A DNA stretch of 64,000 bases, from contig JADJVG010000001.1 of NCBI GenBank assembly GCA_016716675.1, positions 186,001 to 250,000 of the forward strand. Direction: 5' to 3'. The notes under the pieces were generated by a model, which had not been told where the DNA came from, ran no database searches, and saw only the letters and a program-made list of their open reading frames with translations. The translations under genes and the position numbers were made by a program. Position 1 is the first letter of the stretch; the number at the start of each line of letters is the position of its first letter. Origin of the DNA: Hyphomicrobium sp. (GTDB lineage Bacteria; Pseudomonadota; Alphaproteobacteria; Rhizobiales; Hyphomicrobiaceae). Shown here in pieces: positions 1 to 9,467 of this stretch.

Positions 1-1385
1 AGGTAGCGCTTGGTTTCCCAATCCGAGACGTGGCGGTGGTAATCGATCCACTCCTCGCGCTTGAGATCCACGAATTCATCGATGAAGTCTGCGCCGAGCG
101 TGTTGCGGAACAACTGGCTACTCGACAGGGCTTTGATCGATTCATCCAGCGACTGCGGCAGTACCTCGATTTTCTTTTGAGCAATCTCCTGCGGCGAAAG
201 CGCGTAGAAATTGATGTTCTGCGGTGGACCGGGATCCAGCTTGCGATCGATGCCGTCGAGGCCTGCCGCAATCAATGCGGCCTGCGCGAGATACGGGTTC
301 ATCCCGGAATCGCCGACGCGCAATTCGATACGGCCATACGGAATGCGCACCATCGCCGTGCGGTTGTTATCGCCGTAGGCAATGAACACCGGTGCCCACG
401 TGGTGCCGGATGCCGTCCGTCCGACCACAAGACGTTTGTAGGAATTGACGGACGGCGCCAGCAGCGCCGTTAAGGCGCGGGCGTGCGCAATAATGCCGGC
501 CGTGAAATGGTACGCCATCTGCGAGAGACCCATTCCCAACCGATCAGACTTATCGTGGAACAGGTTCTTACCGGACGCATCCGCCATGGAGCAGTGGATG
601 TGCATGCCGTTGCCGGTCATCGAACTCTTCGGCTTCGGCATAAACGAACAGATTGCACCCAGTTCGTGGGCAATTTCCGCGGCCGCCATCTTGAAAAGCA
701 TGATGGTATCGGCCGACGTCATCGCATCGGCATATTTGAAATTGATTTCGTACTGGCCGTTCGCGTCTTCATGGTCGATCTGATAAACGTCGATCCCCAA
801 CGCCTGCAGGCTTTCCGTGACGCGCTCGAGGAATGTGCGGACACGCGACAGGCCGCGATAATCATAGGCAGGCTTCTGCAGACAATCGGTATCGTCGAAG
901 GGAGCGACAGACCCATCGGCCGTGCGCTGCAGAAGACTGAACTCCGGCTCGATGCCCGTATTCAACGTCCAGCCACGTTCGGCCAGCCGGTCACACTGGG
1001 CTTTGAGGATGTTACGCGTGTCGACCGCGTGGGGGCGTCCGCTGACGGTGCCCGTACCCATGACGCGCGCATACCCCGGCGCCCACGGCAGCAGCTTCAG
1101 TGTCGCCAGGTCGCCGACCAGCATGTACTCGGCTTCGTGTGGCGCAAGACGCATGCCGAACACGCCGCCGCCTGCGAACCCAACGCCATCCGTCAGAACA
1201 TCTTCAAGGTGATCGACCGGCACTGCCTTGCTCTTTGCGACACCGTAAATGTCGACGAACTGCGCAAGAATGTAACGCACATGATTTTGCGCAAGAAACT
1301 GCTTGGCTTTTTCCAGGTCCAGCGTGTCGGGCGTTGCAAACTGCCCTGGCGTTTTCCGCCAGGTCCAATGGTCAGCGTGGATCAT
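1..1385 (-). CDS. glnT: Type III glutamine synthetase / gamma-glutamylmethylamide synthetase-like protein (3' end off window)
   Basis: This is an ATP-dependent glutamate-amine ligase of the glutamine synthetase superfamily, GlnT/type III branch. The reading frame starts at ATG 1385 (MIHADHWTW) and is open for 461 codons to the window edge, so only a few C-terminal residues are missing; the last visible ones are HVSDWETKRYL. Visible signatures are EDANGQYE (the GmaS type has EDANGQFE), TGNGMHIH, APSVNSYKRL and GDNNRTAMVRIP, which cover the glutamate, ATP and metal sites of the fold. The same branch includes GmaS, which makes gamma-glutamylmethylamide from methylamine, so the acceptor could be ammonia, methylamine or another amine. 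It is divergent from a FAD oxidase-RidA-DmmA-like operon, which favours an amine acceptor. The family is certain; the substrate is not. Confidence 0.85.
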   Translation of the reverse strand, partial: MIHADHWTWRKTPGQFATPDTLDLEKAKQFLAQNHVRYILAQFVDIYGVAKSKAVPVDHLEDVLTDGVGFAGGGVFGMRLAPHEAEYMLVGDLATLKLLPWAPGYARVMGTGTVSGRPHAVDTRNILKAQCDRLAERGWTLNTGIEPEFSLLQRTADGSVAPFDDTDCLQKPAYDYRGLSRVRTFLERVTESLQALGIDVYQIDHEDANGQYEINFKYADAMTSADTIMLFKMAAAEIAHELGAICSFMPKPKSSMTGNGMHIHCSMADASGKNLFHDKSDRLGMGLSQMAYHFTAGIIAHARALTALLAPSVNSYKRLVVGRTASGTTWAPVFIAYGDNNRTAMVRIPYGRIELRVGDSGMNPYLAQAALIAAGLDGIDRKLDPGPPQNINFYALSPQEIAQKKIEVLPQSLDESIKALSSSQLFRNTLGADFIDEFVDLKREEWIDYHRHVSDWETKRY

Positions 1386-1456
1386 ATGTTTCCCCAACTT
1401 TGGAGTTCGGCAGCGTCTTGATGCGCATCGCCTGTGGTTCACCTCGTACAATAAAC

Positions 1457-1471
1457 TTGCATCGCATGCAA
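1457..1471. promoter_or_regulatory. Perfect 6-3-6 palindrome in the divergent glnT / FAD-oxidase promoter region
   Basis: TTGCAT-CGC-ATGCAA is a perfect inverted repeat in the 164 bp gap between the two divergent starts (1385 and 1550). Its position about 70-80 bp from each start suits an operator or activator site shared by both transcripts. No regulator gene lies directly beside it, so the binding protein is unknown. That it is a regulatory site is inference. Confidence 0.45.
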
Positions 1472-1549
1472 CCTTTTTGTATGTAGTGAAACTAAAGTCG
1501 GTTATGCTATGCGCAGGAAAGTCGATCGGCTGAAGAGTGTGGGGATCAA

Positions 1550-2908
1550 ATGCAGGACGAGAAAGACGTTGTGGGCGGCATTGCGGCGAACGATCTCGCT
1601 CACGGCCGCAGCGAGGGTGCGAACACACTGAAATTCGCACCCTATTGGTGGGAGGCTGCGCCGCGCCCCGATGCGCCGCCCGCAGATTTACCGGCGAAGA
1701 CCGACGTCGTGATCGTCGGCAGCGGCTTCACTGGCCTCTCGGCCGCAATCACGCTTCTTAATAATGGACGCACCGCCGTTGTTCTCGATCGCGGCGTTCC
1801 GGGCTTTGGCGCGAGCACGCGCAACGGCGGACAGATCGGCAGCGGCAATCAGAAATTTCGCGTCAAACGGCTTATAGCGCTCAGAGGCGAAGCGAAAGCG
1901 TCGGCGATGTTGCGCGAGGGCATGCAGATGCTCGACTACATCGAGTCGCTGATTCAAAAGGAGACCATCGCATGCCACTTCCGGCGCTGCGGTCGCTTTC
2001 GAGGCGCAATGCAGCCCGCACACTACGACGCCATGGCTCGCGATATGGAAGACTTGAAGGCCATAGCCGGTGTCGAAAGCTTCATGGTGTCGCGCAGTGA
2101 TCAGCACGCGGAAATCGGCTCTGATGTGTTTTTCGGCGGCTCTGTTCTGCCGGCCGACGCGTCACTGCATCCCGGCCTTTATCATGCAGGTCTGATGGCA
2201 CGCATCGCTGAAAAGGGCGGACTCGTCATCGGCAACACTGGCGCCGATCGCATAGAAGCCGATGGCAAAGGTTTCCGCGTCGTCACCGCACGCGGTACAA
2301 TCAATGCCCGCAACGTGATCATCGCAACCAACGGCTACACCGACGGCCTCGTGCCGGAACTCGGTCGCCGCATCGTTCCAATCGGCTCCGGCTTGATTGC
2401 GACGGAAGCCTTGCCGCAAGCGCTTTATGATGAACTGCTGCCGAAGAACCGAGTCTACGGCAACACCAATCGCGTGTTCTATTATTTCCGTGGCGCCCCC
2501 GATGAGCGGCGCATAATCTGGGGTGGACGCATCGGGCGCTCGGGCGGCACGACATCCCCGAGCAACTACCGGCATCTTGCCCGCGATATGCTGCATGTTT
2601 TTCCACAACTGAAATCAACACCGGTCACGCACGCTTGGGACGGGCTGATCGGTTACAGCTTCGACGAGGTGCCGCATATCGGGCGCACAGCGGGCGGCCT
2701 GCATTACGCCCTCGGCTACTGCGGTACGGGTGTGTCGCGCGCCACCTACTTCGGCCACAAGATCGCCTTGCAGGTGGCCGGCGATGCGAACGGCCGGACC
2801 AGCTTCGACGATTTGAATTTCCCCGCTTACCCAGCGCACGCGATCGCCAAACACGCCGTGCCTGTGTTCGAGACTTGGTATCGCTTCCAAGACGCCATCA
2901 AACGCTAA
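1550..2908 (+). CDS. FAD-dependent amine oxidoreductase (DAO family, PuuB-like)
   Basis: A 452-residue flavoprotein of the D-amino-acid-oxidase fold. After about 50 residues comes the dinucleotide-binding motif VVIVGSGFTGLSAA, followed by GASTRNGGQIGSG, typical of the gamma-glutamylputrescine oxidase (PuuB)/OrdL group. The C-terminal part holds WDGLIGYSFDEVPHIG and GYCGTGVSRATYFG, which complete FAD binding. The family oxidises amines or N-substituted amino acids with O2 or another acceptor, giving an imine or aldehyde. Set opposite a GlnT/GmaS-like ligase and just before a RidA protein, it may oxidise a gamma-glutamylated amine, as PuuB does in putrescine breakdown; that role is inference. 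The start is ATG 1550 (MQDEKDVV). RidA follows after 29 bp, so co-transcription is likely. Confidence 0.82.
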   Translation: MQDEKDVVGGIAANDLAHGRSEGANTLKFAPYWWEAAPRPDAPPADLPAKTDVVIVGSGFTGLSAAITLLNNGRTAVVLDRGVPGFGASTRNGGQIGSGNQKFRVKRLIALRGEAKASAMLREGMQMLDYIESLIQKETIACHFRRCGRFRGAMQPAHYDAMARDMEDLKAIAGVESFMVSRSDQHAEIGSDVFFGGSVLPADASLHPGLYHAGLMARIAEKGGLVIGNTGADRIEADGKGFRVVTARGTINARNVIIATNGYTDGLVPELGRRIVPIGSGLIATEALPQALYDELLPKNRVYGNTNRVFYYFRGAPDERRIIWGGRIGRSGGTTSPSNYRHLARDMLHVFPQLKSTPVTHAWDGLIGYSFDEVPHIGRTAGGLHYALGYCGTGVSRATYFGHKIALQVAGDANGRTSFDDLNFPAYPAHAIAKHAVPVFETWYRFQDAIKR

Positions 2909-2937
2909 TCCAACATCATAAAAGGGAGACTAACTAC

Positions 2938-3327
2938 ATGTCGACGAAGGTCAGCAGCGAGCGCGTGAATGTATCGTCGGGTGGTGCATACGAAGGAATC
3001 TTCGGTTATTCTCGCGCCGTCCGCGCCGGTAACGACGTCCACGTCTCAGGAACCTGCGCACCGGTGGGACACGAAAAGAGCGACGCTTACACACAAGCAC
3101 GCGCTGCACTGGCAATCATAGAGAAAGCCCTTACAGAAGCCGGTGCATCGGCTGCCGACGTGGTGCGTACGGTTGTCTATCTGCGCGACATCAATGATGC
3201 GGAAGACGTCGCCCGCGCGCATCTCGAAACCTTCGACAAGATTCGCCCAGCAAGCACGCTCGTGCAGGTCACGTCTATGTTGCGCCCCTGGCAGAAAGTC
3301 GAAATCGAGGCCTACGCCCGAATCTAA
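2938..3327 (+). CDS. RidA/YjgF/YER057c family protein (enamine/imine deaminase-like)
   Basis: A 129-residue protein of the usual RidA length. It shows GGAYEGIFGYSRAVRAGNDVHVSGT near the N-terminus, ALTEAGASAADVVRTVVYL in the middle, and the C-terminal RPASTLVQV with a following IEAYARI. RidA proteins hydrolyse reactive enamines and imines released by PLP or flavin enzymes. The Arg that binds the substrate carboxylate in canonical RidA fits the RPAST segment. The start ATG 2938 has AAAGGGAG about 12 bases upstream. It lies between a FAD amine oxidase and a DmmA-like protein, so it may clear the imine made by the oxidase; that is inference. Confidence 0.88.
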   Translation: MSTKVSSERVNVSSGGAYEGIFGYSRAVRAGNDVHVSGTCAPVGHEKSDAYTQARAALAIIEKALTEAGASAADVVRTVVYLRDINDAEDVARAHLETFDKIRPASTLVQVTSMLRPWQKVEIEAYARI

Positions 3328-3351
3328 TCGGCTCAAACGGGAGGGCGCGAG

Positions 3352-3972
3352 GTGCCGGACAGGGACGTAGAAGGCGATCTCGCCAGCAAGAGCGAGACCG
3401 ATCCAGACGCCTTGCCGAAATTCGTGGATGAACGCTTCCATGCGCTCATGCTCGATTACTTCGCGCCCCACCACGTCATCGCGGGCGAGGGCGAAGGAGC
3501 GCGCGCGATCCTCGATCTGCTCTCGGCCGAATATGCCGTTGAGGGCCGCCGGACGATTATATACGCCGATACCGGCGAGCGCGCCTGCGGATACGGTCGC
3601 AAGCTGCAATCTCTCGACGTTGACGAATGCATCGTCGTTTCGACCTTTGTAGAAGCGCTGTTGCGGCTCCAGGACGTTTTACGCGCCACGCCGTTACAGA
3701 TCTGCCTGTATCTCGCGGGGTCTTCGGCAACGCTTCATGTGCTGAGCGAACTGGCGACGCGCCACGGGCTTGAACCGCATCAGGTCAAAGCAGAACGCTG
3801 CGAGAGTTTCTCGCGACGTGTCACGTGTTCTGCGTGCCGCGGCACCTCAACTTATGACCTCACGGACGCGCTCACCTGCCGGACGTGTGGCGCATCGTTC
3901 GAAGTCACGACTTACTACTCCGACGACACAAACAGCTTCCTTGGGCTGGCAAGTCTTCAGTGCCGTGCGTAG
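3352..3972 (+). CDS. DmmA-like (dimethylamine monooxygenase subunit A family) protein
   Basis: A 206-residue protein starting at GTG 3352 after GGGAGGGCGAG. The N-terminal part (about residues 38-150) has VIAGEGEGARAIL and a later ICLYLAGSSATLHVL. The C-terminal part is a small zinc-ribbon or rubredoxin-like module with Cys159, Cys162, Cys176 and Cys179 (CSAC and CRTC), followed by TTYYSDDTNSFLGL. This layout matches my recollection of the DmmA-like N- and C-terminal domains. DmmA is one subunit of the dimethylamine monooxygenase DmmABC. No DmmB, DmmC or DmmD is visible here, so it may serve a different oxidase or the partner genes lie elsewhere. It is the last gene of the FAD oxidase-RidA operon. 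Family assignment is moderate; function is open. Confidence 0.6.
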   Translation: MPDRDVEGDLASKSETDPDALPKFVDERFHALMLDYFAPHHVIAGEGEGARAILDLLSAEYAVEGRRTIIYADTGERACGYGRKLQSLDVDECIVVSTFVEALLRLQDVLRATPLQICLYLAGSSATLHVLSELATRHGLEPHQVKAERCESFSRRVTCSACRGTSTYDLTDALTCRTCGASFEVTTYYSDDTNSFLGLASLQCRA

Positions 3973-4252
3973 CGCATGGCGCGCCCAGTGATTCGCCTTG
4001 CCCGTCAATTTTATTCCCATTGCGAGATCAAAATAACTTGGGATCACGTGCGGCCTTCGCGCGTCGCCTTGTGGCAAACTGAACACAGGCGCACAAAACT
4101 ACGTAGATTAACCCATCCATTTCCTCGACGTATCTAGGATTCTCGCACATTGATTTGTGGTTACTCGATATGCGTCGCGTTTGCATATATGTGCCAATGC
4201 TGGTTCGGACGTCCGTCCTGCGTATCAGCAAGATTTCGGAGCGCCCGAAGTT

Positions 4253-5740
4253 ATGTCTCGCAAACTCCACATGCGGGGTCCGGTTGCAGTTTTTGCGATT
4301 GGTCTTGCTGGAAGCTGGTCAACCACGGCTGCGTTAGCGGCGTGCGGCATGGCGGCTGTCGTTGGTGGCGCATCGGGTTCCCCGTCGATTTCAACGACCG
4401 AGACGTCGACCACGCAGGTTCTCGAACAAATCCGCAGGCGAACGCAGGAAGCCCAACAACAGCAGCCTATACCGGTCGTTGACACGGCACCGGCGGCTGA
4501 GGCCACTGTAGCGGAAGCACCGGCAGCAGAGACCACTGCAGAAGCGGCAAGTGAGGCAGCTGGCTCTGCTCAAGCGGCCTCCGAAGGCTCGTCGCAGGCA
4601 GCAACGGCCGCCGCAGCGCCGGCGCCGAAACCGAAGGCACAAGGCGCAACAATTTCATCGGCATCAAAGCCGAAGGCCGCCAAGGCAACTACCGCCAAGA
4701 CGTATGAAAAAACCTACGACAAAGAGCCGACCACGGACAGTGACTATGCCGTATCGCAGCGCTCGGTTGGTGAAGGCGGCAATATCCGCACCACTGCAGT
4801 CTGGGGTCAGGGTTTCCTTGGCTATGACCGGCACTCTAATTTGGCACCTGGAAATCAAGAAAACCCGACACGCACGGCCAAGACCGCGGGCGGAATGGTC
4901 GGCGCCGATTGGACGCATATTACGCGCGATAATGGCGTTCGCGCTGTGCAATACGGCATGTTCAGCGGCTACAGCGAAACCCGCGCCCGCAAGTCCGACA
5001 CCTTCTTCTTCACCGACGAAATCGACGCCAACGGAAATGAAGGCCAAGACGGCATCAACGACACCAATTATTTCCGCACGAATAACAAAGAAGACATCGA
5101 TGGCCCGTTCGTCGGCGCCTACTTGGCCGTTGTGCAGGATGCCTGGACATTCGACATGGCCGTCAAGGCCGACTTCTTCGACCTGACGCAGAGCAGCACA
5201 CTGACGCAGCGCTGCGCTGACGATGTCGGCACGCAAAATGGCAGCGCTTCCGTCAACAATTACATGATCGCGGCCAACATTGCTCACCGCTATGACCTCA
5301 CCGAAAGTCAGTGGTGGGAGCCCGTGATCGGCGCGCGCTACACGTATACCGATTTTGGCAACGACCCGAGCAACAGCGTGTTCGTCAACGGCGGAGCGCA
5401 AACGCCTGGCCGGCTCGGCCTCGAAGATGGTTCGGCGCTACGCTTGCAGTTTGGCGCGCGTCTCGGCAATCGCGTCGAAACAGCCGACGGTTACATCTGG
5501 ACCACGACGGTCGGTGCATTCCTCTACAGTGATGTGTTGATCACCGGCTTTGAAACATTCGCTGGCCAGACAGGCGAAGCCGTCTTCCCGGTCGATGAAG
5601 GTAAGGTCCGCGTGCTCGGTCAACTTGAGACCCGCATCAACGTCGGCAACGGGTTGTCGTACCTGTTACAGGCGGAAGTGCGCGGAGACCGCGATGTCTT
5701 TGGCGCCGCCGGTCAACTCGGTCTCCGTTACGAGTGGTAA
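4253..5740 (+). CDS. Outer-membrane beta-barrel (autotransporter-barrel-like) protein with Ala-rich linker
   Basis: A 495-residue exported protein. The frame is open from 4157, but ATG 4253 (MSRKLHMRGP) places a clear signal peptide at the N-terminus, ending near TTAALAAC. Residues about 50-165 are low-complexity and rich in Ala, Glu, Gln, Thr and Lys (TAEAASEAAGSAQAASEG, then APKPKAQ), likely a flexible periplasmic or peptidoglycan-spanning segment. From about residue 180 the protein has alternating aromatic strands and ends in GLRYEW, the terminal aromatic signature of outer-membrane barrels. The barrel resembles the autotransporter beta-domain, but no passenger domain is seen. The gene stands alone, convergent with the CHAT-TPR gene. 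Function is unknown. Confidence 0.7.
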   Translation: MSRKLHMRGPVAVFAIGLAGSWSTTAALAACGMAAVVGGASGSPSISTTETSTTQVLEQIRRRTQEAQQQQPIPVVDTAPAAEATVAEAPAAETTAEAASEAAGSAQAASEGSSQAATAAAAPAPKPKAQGATISSASKPKAAKATTAKTYEKTYDKEPTTDSDYAVSQRSVGEGGNIRTTAVWGQGFLGYDRHSNLAPGNQENPTRTAKTAGGMVGADWTHITRDNGVRAVQYGMFSGYSETRARKSDTFFFTDEIDANGNEGQDGINDTNYFRTNNKEDIDGPFVGAYLAVVQDAWTFDMAVKADFFDLTQSSTLTQRCADDVGTQNGSASVNNYMIAANIAHRYDLTESQWWEPVIGARYTYTDFGNDPSNSVFVNGGAQTPGRLGLEDGSALRLQFGARLGNRVETADGYIWTTTVGAFLYSDVLITGFETFAGQTGEAVFPVDEGKVRVLGQLETRINVGNGLSYLLQAEVRGDRDVFGAAGQLGLRYEW

Positions 5741-5821
5741 GGCGCAAAGCGCATTTCTGATGAAACGCCCGCCCCCCCGGCGCAAGCCGGGGCAGTCTGC
5801 CGCAAAAGGGGACGAGGTGCT

Positions 5822-8561
5822 TTACTGAGCGCCCTCGCCGACCACTGAAAACGCGGCCCAGAATGCCGGATAGGCATTCCACACATCCGCGACCGTTGCA
5901 GGCGTTGCGTGGATTTGCATGACCATGGCCTGACGCAACGCTTCGGCACGCCCCATTGATTGATTGCGCGACTTAATGTCGAACGTCGACGTCGTCAACT
6001 TCGCGGCTGCTTCTGAATCGACCCGCCAATGCGATACCAGCAGCGCGCGGGCACCGGCATGGAAGAAGGATTTGGCGAGGCCCGACAACGCTTCCGCGCC
6101 GGGCTTCGATCCCGCTGCCGTGTTGCAGGCCGCCAGCACCACCCAATCGGCGTTAAGCCGCAGGCTCTCGGAAATCTCCGACGCTGTCAGCAGTCCGTCG
6201 TCATTGGCATCGGGAACATCGGGCGGCGTTAACACGAGCGCCGGCTCGCGAAGCCCCTCGATATCGTCGGCAATCAGTCCATGTGTTGCAAAGTAGACGA
6301 CATTATAGACCGATAAGTCGGTCGCCTTGACGGCGGTTTCCGTCGCGGCTGTGCCAAAGTGCAAGTCAGATTCCGGTGCACCGAGCTCTTTGGCAATATG
6401 CTTCAGTTCGTCCTCAGTGCCGGGCAGCTCTTCGAGCGTGCTTGAGAATGCGGCGGGTGGCCATCATGTCGCCCAATCCGGGGTCACCGCCGCGCGTCTG
6501 TGCTTCGGCCAAACGAACCGGCACATTCTCCTCCGTGGCGGAAGAAATGCGCGAGGCAAGCTTTGGATTGCCAAAGCCGATCATCGGCTTTCCGGCATCC
6601 GCGCGGCGCGGAAGTGTGCGCAAAGCCTTTAGGCTCGGAACCGACGGCACCACCGAAATCGCATGATCCAATATCAGCCAGTTAGCATCCTTGTACGTTC
6701 CCAGTTCGCCAAGCGACGGCTGCATGATGCCCGGCTTCTTCGTCACGAGGACCTGAAACGGCAAACTGGTCAGCGGTCCTGATGGAACGATCAGCAGGTG
6801 CGCTTTCGATTTAAAGATCGGCTCCAACGGCGCCAACAGCTTGCTGTAAATCTCATACGACAGCCCGAGGTCCATCAACCCGCCGGTCTGCGATATATTC
6901 TTTTTAAGATCCTCGGTATCCAGCGTCTGGCGCAAGGCTTTGACGGAGCGTTCGAGCCACGTCCAGCTAACCGGCGCGCGGTGCCACGCTTTCCCCTCAC
7001 GCGTGATCGCCCAAACGAACGTCTCATCAACACCCGATACGATGCTGATTAAGGCTTCGTCCGGCTTCAGCAGCGCGGCTGTAGCGTCGGTCGCCAGTGG
7101 TTCAGGCGTGGTGAGGTCGAAGTAATAGGAGAAGTCTTTTTTCAGTTGCGCGTCGATCTCTGTTTTGCGCTTTTCCAGCTCCGCCATATCGAAGCGGGTA
7201 TTGGTTTTGCGTTGATCCGGCGCCCGGCTCAGATCGTCGATAAGCTGCTGTTCGAGGATGCTCATACGGGCGTCGAGGTTTTCGCGCTCGTGCACCAACC
7301 CGCGCAGGGTTTTATCCTGTGTGGCGAAGCGCGATGCCATTTGCGCAACAGCGGACGCCGCTTCATTTTCACCGGCGAATTGGCCGATTCTGAAAGCCTC
7401 ATCGAAGGCATCCGCCGGAACCTCTGTCGTCGGGCCGTGGGCGAGAATTTGCAGATGCTCGGTTAAATGTTCGCGCCCTTTGGCCTTCGGCTGTTCGCGC
7501 GACAGCGCGATTTTGGTGCCGCGGCGCATAAAATCGAGGGCTTCGTCGTGCTTGCCTTGCATATTAAGTACGCGCGCCAGCAGGCGTTGCGCTTGCCCGA
7601 GCGTCGTCGCCGTGGGGGACAGAACCTGTTCGCGGATCGTGACGGCCTCGCGCAACTGCGCTTCCGCTTCCGCATACTTTTTTTGCTCTACCATCGTCAG
7701 CGCCAGCCCCACCAGCGTTGCGGCGATCTCGGGGTGCTTTGCCGGTTGCGATTTGCGCCGGATCGCGAGGGCCTCTGTAAAGCGCCCGGCGGCGTCGCTG
7801 TATTTGCCTTGGTTGTAAAGGTTGGTCGCCAGCTTGCTGATGGCGCCCGCCACCTCCGGGTGATCCGGCCGTTGTGTTTTCAGCCGGATCGCGAGCGCGC
7901 GTTCCAACAGTTTTTGCGCGGCTACAAACTTATCGCCGTTAGGGTCGAGTTCCATAGCACCGGCGAGATTCTGAAGGCTCGACGCGATCAAAGGACTATC
8001 CGCTGGCAGCGAACGCGTGCGGATTTCAAGCGCGCGATTGAGCAGCGGAATGGCATCCGCCGCGCGCTCGCGCACTTTATAGAGTTCGGCGAGATTGGTC
8101 AGCGTATCGGCTATACCTGGATCGTTGGGCTTCAAAACACGCTCGCGAATATCGAGCGCCTTGCGGTAGAGCGCTTCGGATTCCGAATAACGCCCGTTCC
8201 GGTAGCGATCAAAACCCAGGTTGTTCAGGCTGGTTGCCAGATCCGGATGATCGGCCGGCAGTACGCGCGCATAAATTTCTACGGCGCGTTCGAAGTACGG
8301 CGTAGCCCCCTGCACATCGCCGACGGATAAATGTAGATACGCCGCCCAGGACAGCGCTTCAGCGTGCGCCGCCGTGTCACCGCCGTTTTCAGCCTTGGTC
8401 AAATCGATCAAAGTATTGGCTTTAGCGAGGGCGTCCTCAAATCGTGCCTGGGATGCCAGAGCCGATATCTCGCCGGTCAGATCCTTGCGGGCATCGGCGT
8501 GCAACGGACCGGCTGCCAAGAGCAGAACCGTTAAACCAAGCGCTATTGACGTGATCCGCAC
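5822..8561 (-). CDS. Exported TPR-CHAT domain protein (caspase-like), frameshifted
   Basis: Read as one gene of about 912 residues interrupted by a one-base frameshift near 6450-6465. The upstream piece begins at GTG 8561 (behind GGAGG) with a signal peptide ending LLLAAGPLHADA. About ten tetratricopeptide repeats follow (for example HPDLATSLNNLGFDRYRNG), then a coiled-coil-like stretch and the start of the CHAT domain (LLIVPSGPLTSLPFQVL). In the shifted frame it continues ELPGTEDELKHIA, YFATHGL and LAACNTAAG, which carry the caspase-like His and Cys, and ends at 5822. CHAT domains are cysteine proteases of the caspase/separase clan. The intact dyad on the far side of the break suggests a sequencing error or very recent loss. 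Substrate and partners are unknown. Confidence 0.8.
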
Positions 8562-8796
8562 GAGAGCAGCCTCCACAAATCGCCTTCTGAAGTATATAAT
8601 ATTATTGAGGACTGAGAATGGCTGATGTTCCCTGGGGAACACCGGAACGTGTTGGGACCTGTTTAAGGTAGGACATCGAGCTGCTGGCGGCGTTCACCTT
8701 TACGCACGCCTGAGGATCGCCTCGGGCTGTAAAAGTTGTCGTCAGGATGCTGTAACGTTAGTAATGAGCGACCTCATCTCAAGGAGATCCGGTGTC

Positions 8797-9417
8797 ATGA
8801 CCGCCGCAAGACAAAGCTATATCCGCCGTATATCGAGCACAACCGCGCTCGCTGCCAGCATCCTGTTTGTCGGCAGCGGTATCGCGTTGAGCCAGTCGAG
8901 CACCGCGCCGACGGCCGAGAGCATTGTCGAAGCTCTGCGCGCCAAAGGTCCGGCGCGCGGTCTGGCAGCCAACCCCAATGCTGGACTCATTTCGGCATTG
9001 AAGGACAAGTCTTCGCGCGGCATTTCGATTTCTTCCGAAGAGCGCAGCAAGCTTGCCGATGCGGTTAAGGATCTTCCCGTCCAGGATATGGAAATTCCAT
9101 TCGAACTCAATTCGGCTGAGATTTCCAAGAGTGCGCGACCCAATATCGAGGCGCTTGGGAAAGCTCTCCAGAATAATGAACTGAAGGGCGTTAGTTTCCT
9201 GCTGGCCGGGCACACCGATGCCACAGGATCGGCGAACTTTAACCAGTCACTGTCGGAGCGCCGCGCGCAAACCGTGCGCAAACTCTTGATCGATGAATTC
9301 AAATTGTCGAACGAGCAATTCATCGCTGTCGGCTATGGGCCCGAACGATTGAAGAACCCGAAACAACCCAAATCCAGCGAAAACCGCCGCGTTCAAATCG
9401 TCAATCTCGGTGAGTAG
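8797..9417 (+). CDS. OmpA family protein
   Basis: A 206-residue exported protein. An upstream in-frame ATG at 8764 exists, but AAGGAG at 8781-8786 points to ATG 8797 (MTAARQSYIRR). The signal peptide ends around GSGIALSQ. Residues about 95-206 form an OmpA-like peptidoglycan-binding domain: FELNSAEISKSARPNIEAL, LLAGHTDATGS, NQSLSERRAQTVRKLL and the closing SENRRVQIV. The domain holds the protein to the cell wall. There is no barrel and no lipobox Cys, so it is probably periplasmic. It sits between the CHAT-TPR and cyclase-TPR genes, both on the other strand; a functional link is only suggested by position. Confidence 0.87.
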   Translation: MTAARQSYIRRISSTTALAASILFVGSGIALSQSSTAPTAESIVEALRAKGPARGLAANPNAGLISALKDKSSRGISISSEERSKLADAVKDLPVQDMEIPFELNSAEISKSARPNIEALGKALQNNELKGVSFLLAGHTDATGSANFNQSLSERRAQTVRKLLIDEFKLSNEQFIAVGYGPERLKNPKQPKSSENRRVQIVNLGE

Positions 9418-9467
9418 TCTGGTCTTTTCGCGGTGGCGCCGGTGAGAGCCGGCGTCACGTCCTTGCT

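Noticed and set aside
483..1421. A 312-codon plus-strand frame over glnT
   Set aside because: The minus frame encodes an unmistakable glutamine synthetase; the plus frame has no motif.
5775..5792. CCCCGGC-GCAA-GCCGGGG hairpin after the beta-barrel gene
   Set aside because: A 7-bp stem without a T run on either side; too weak to call a terminator alone.
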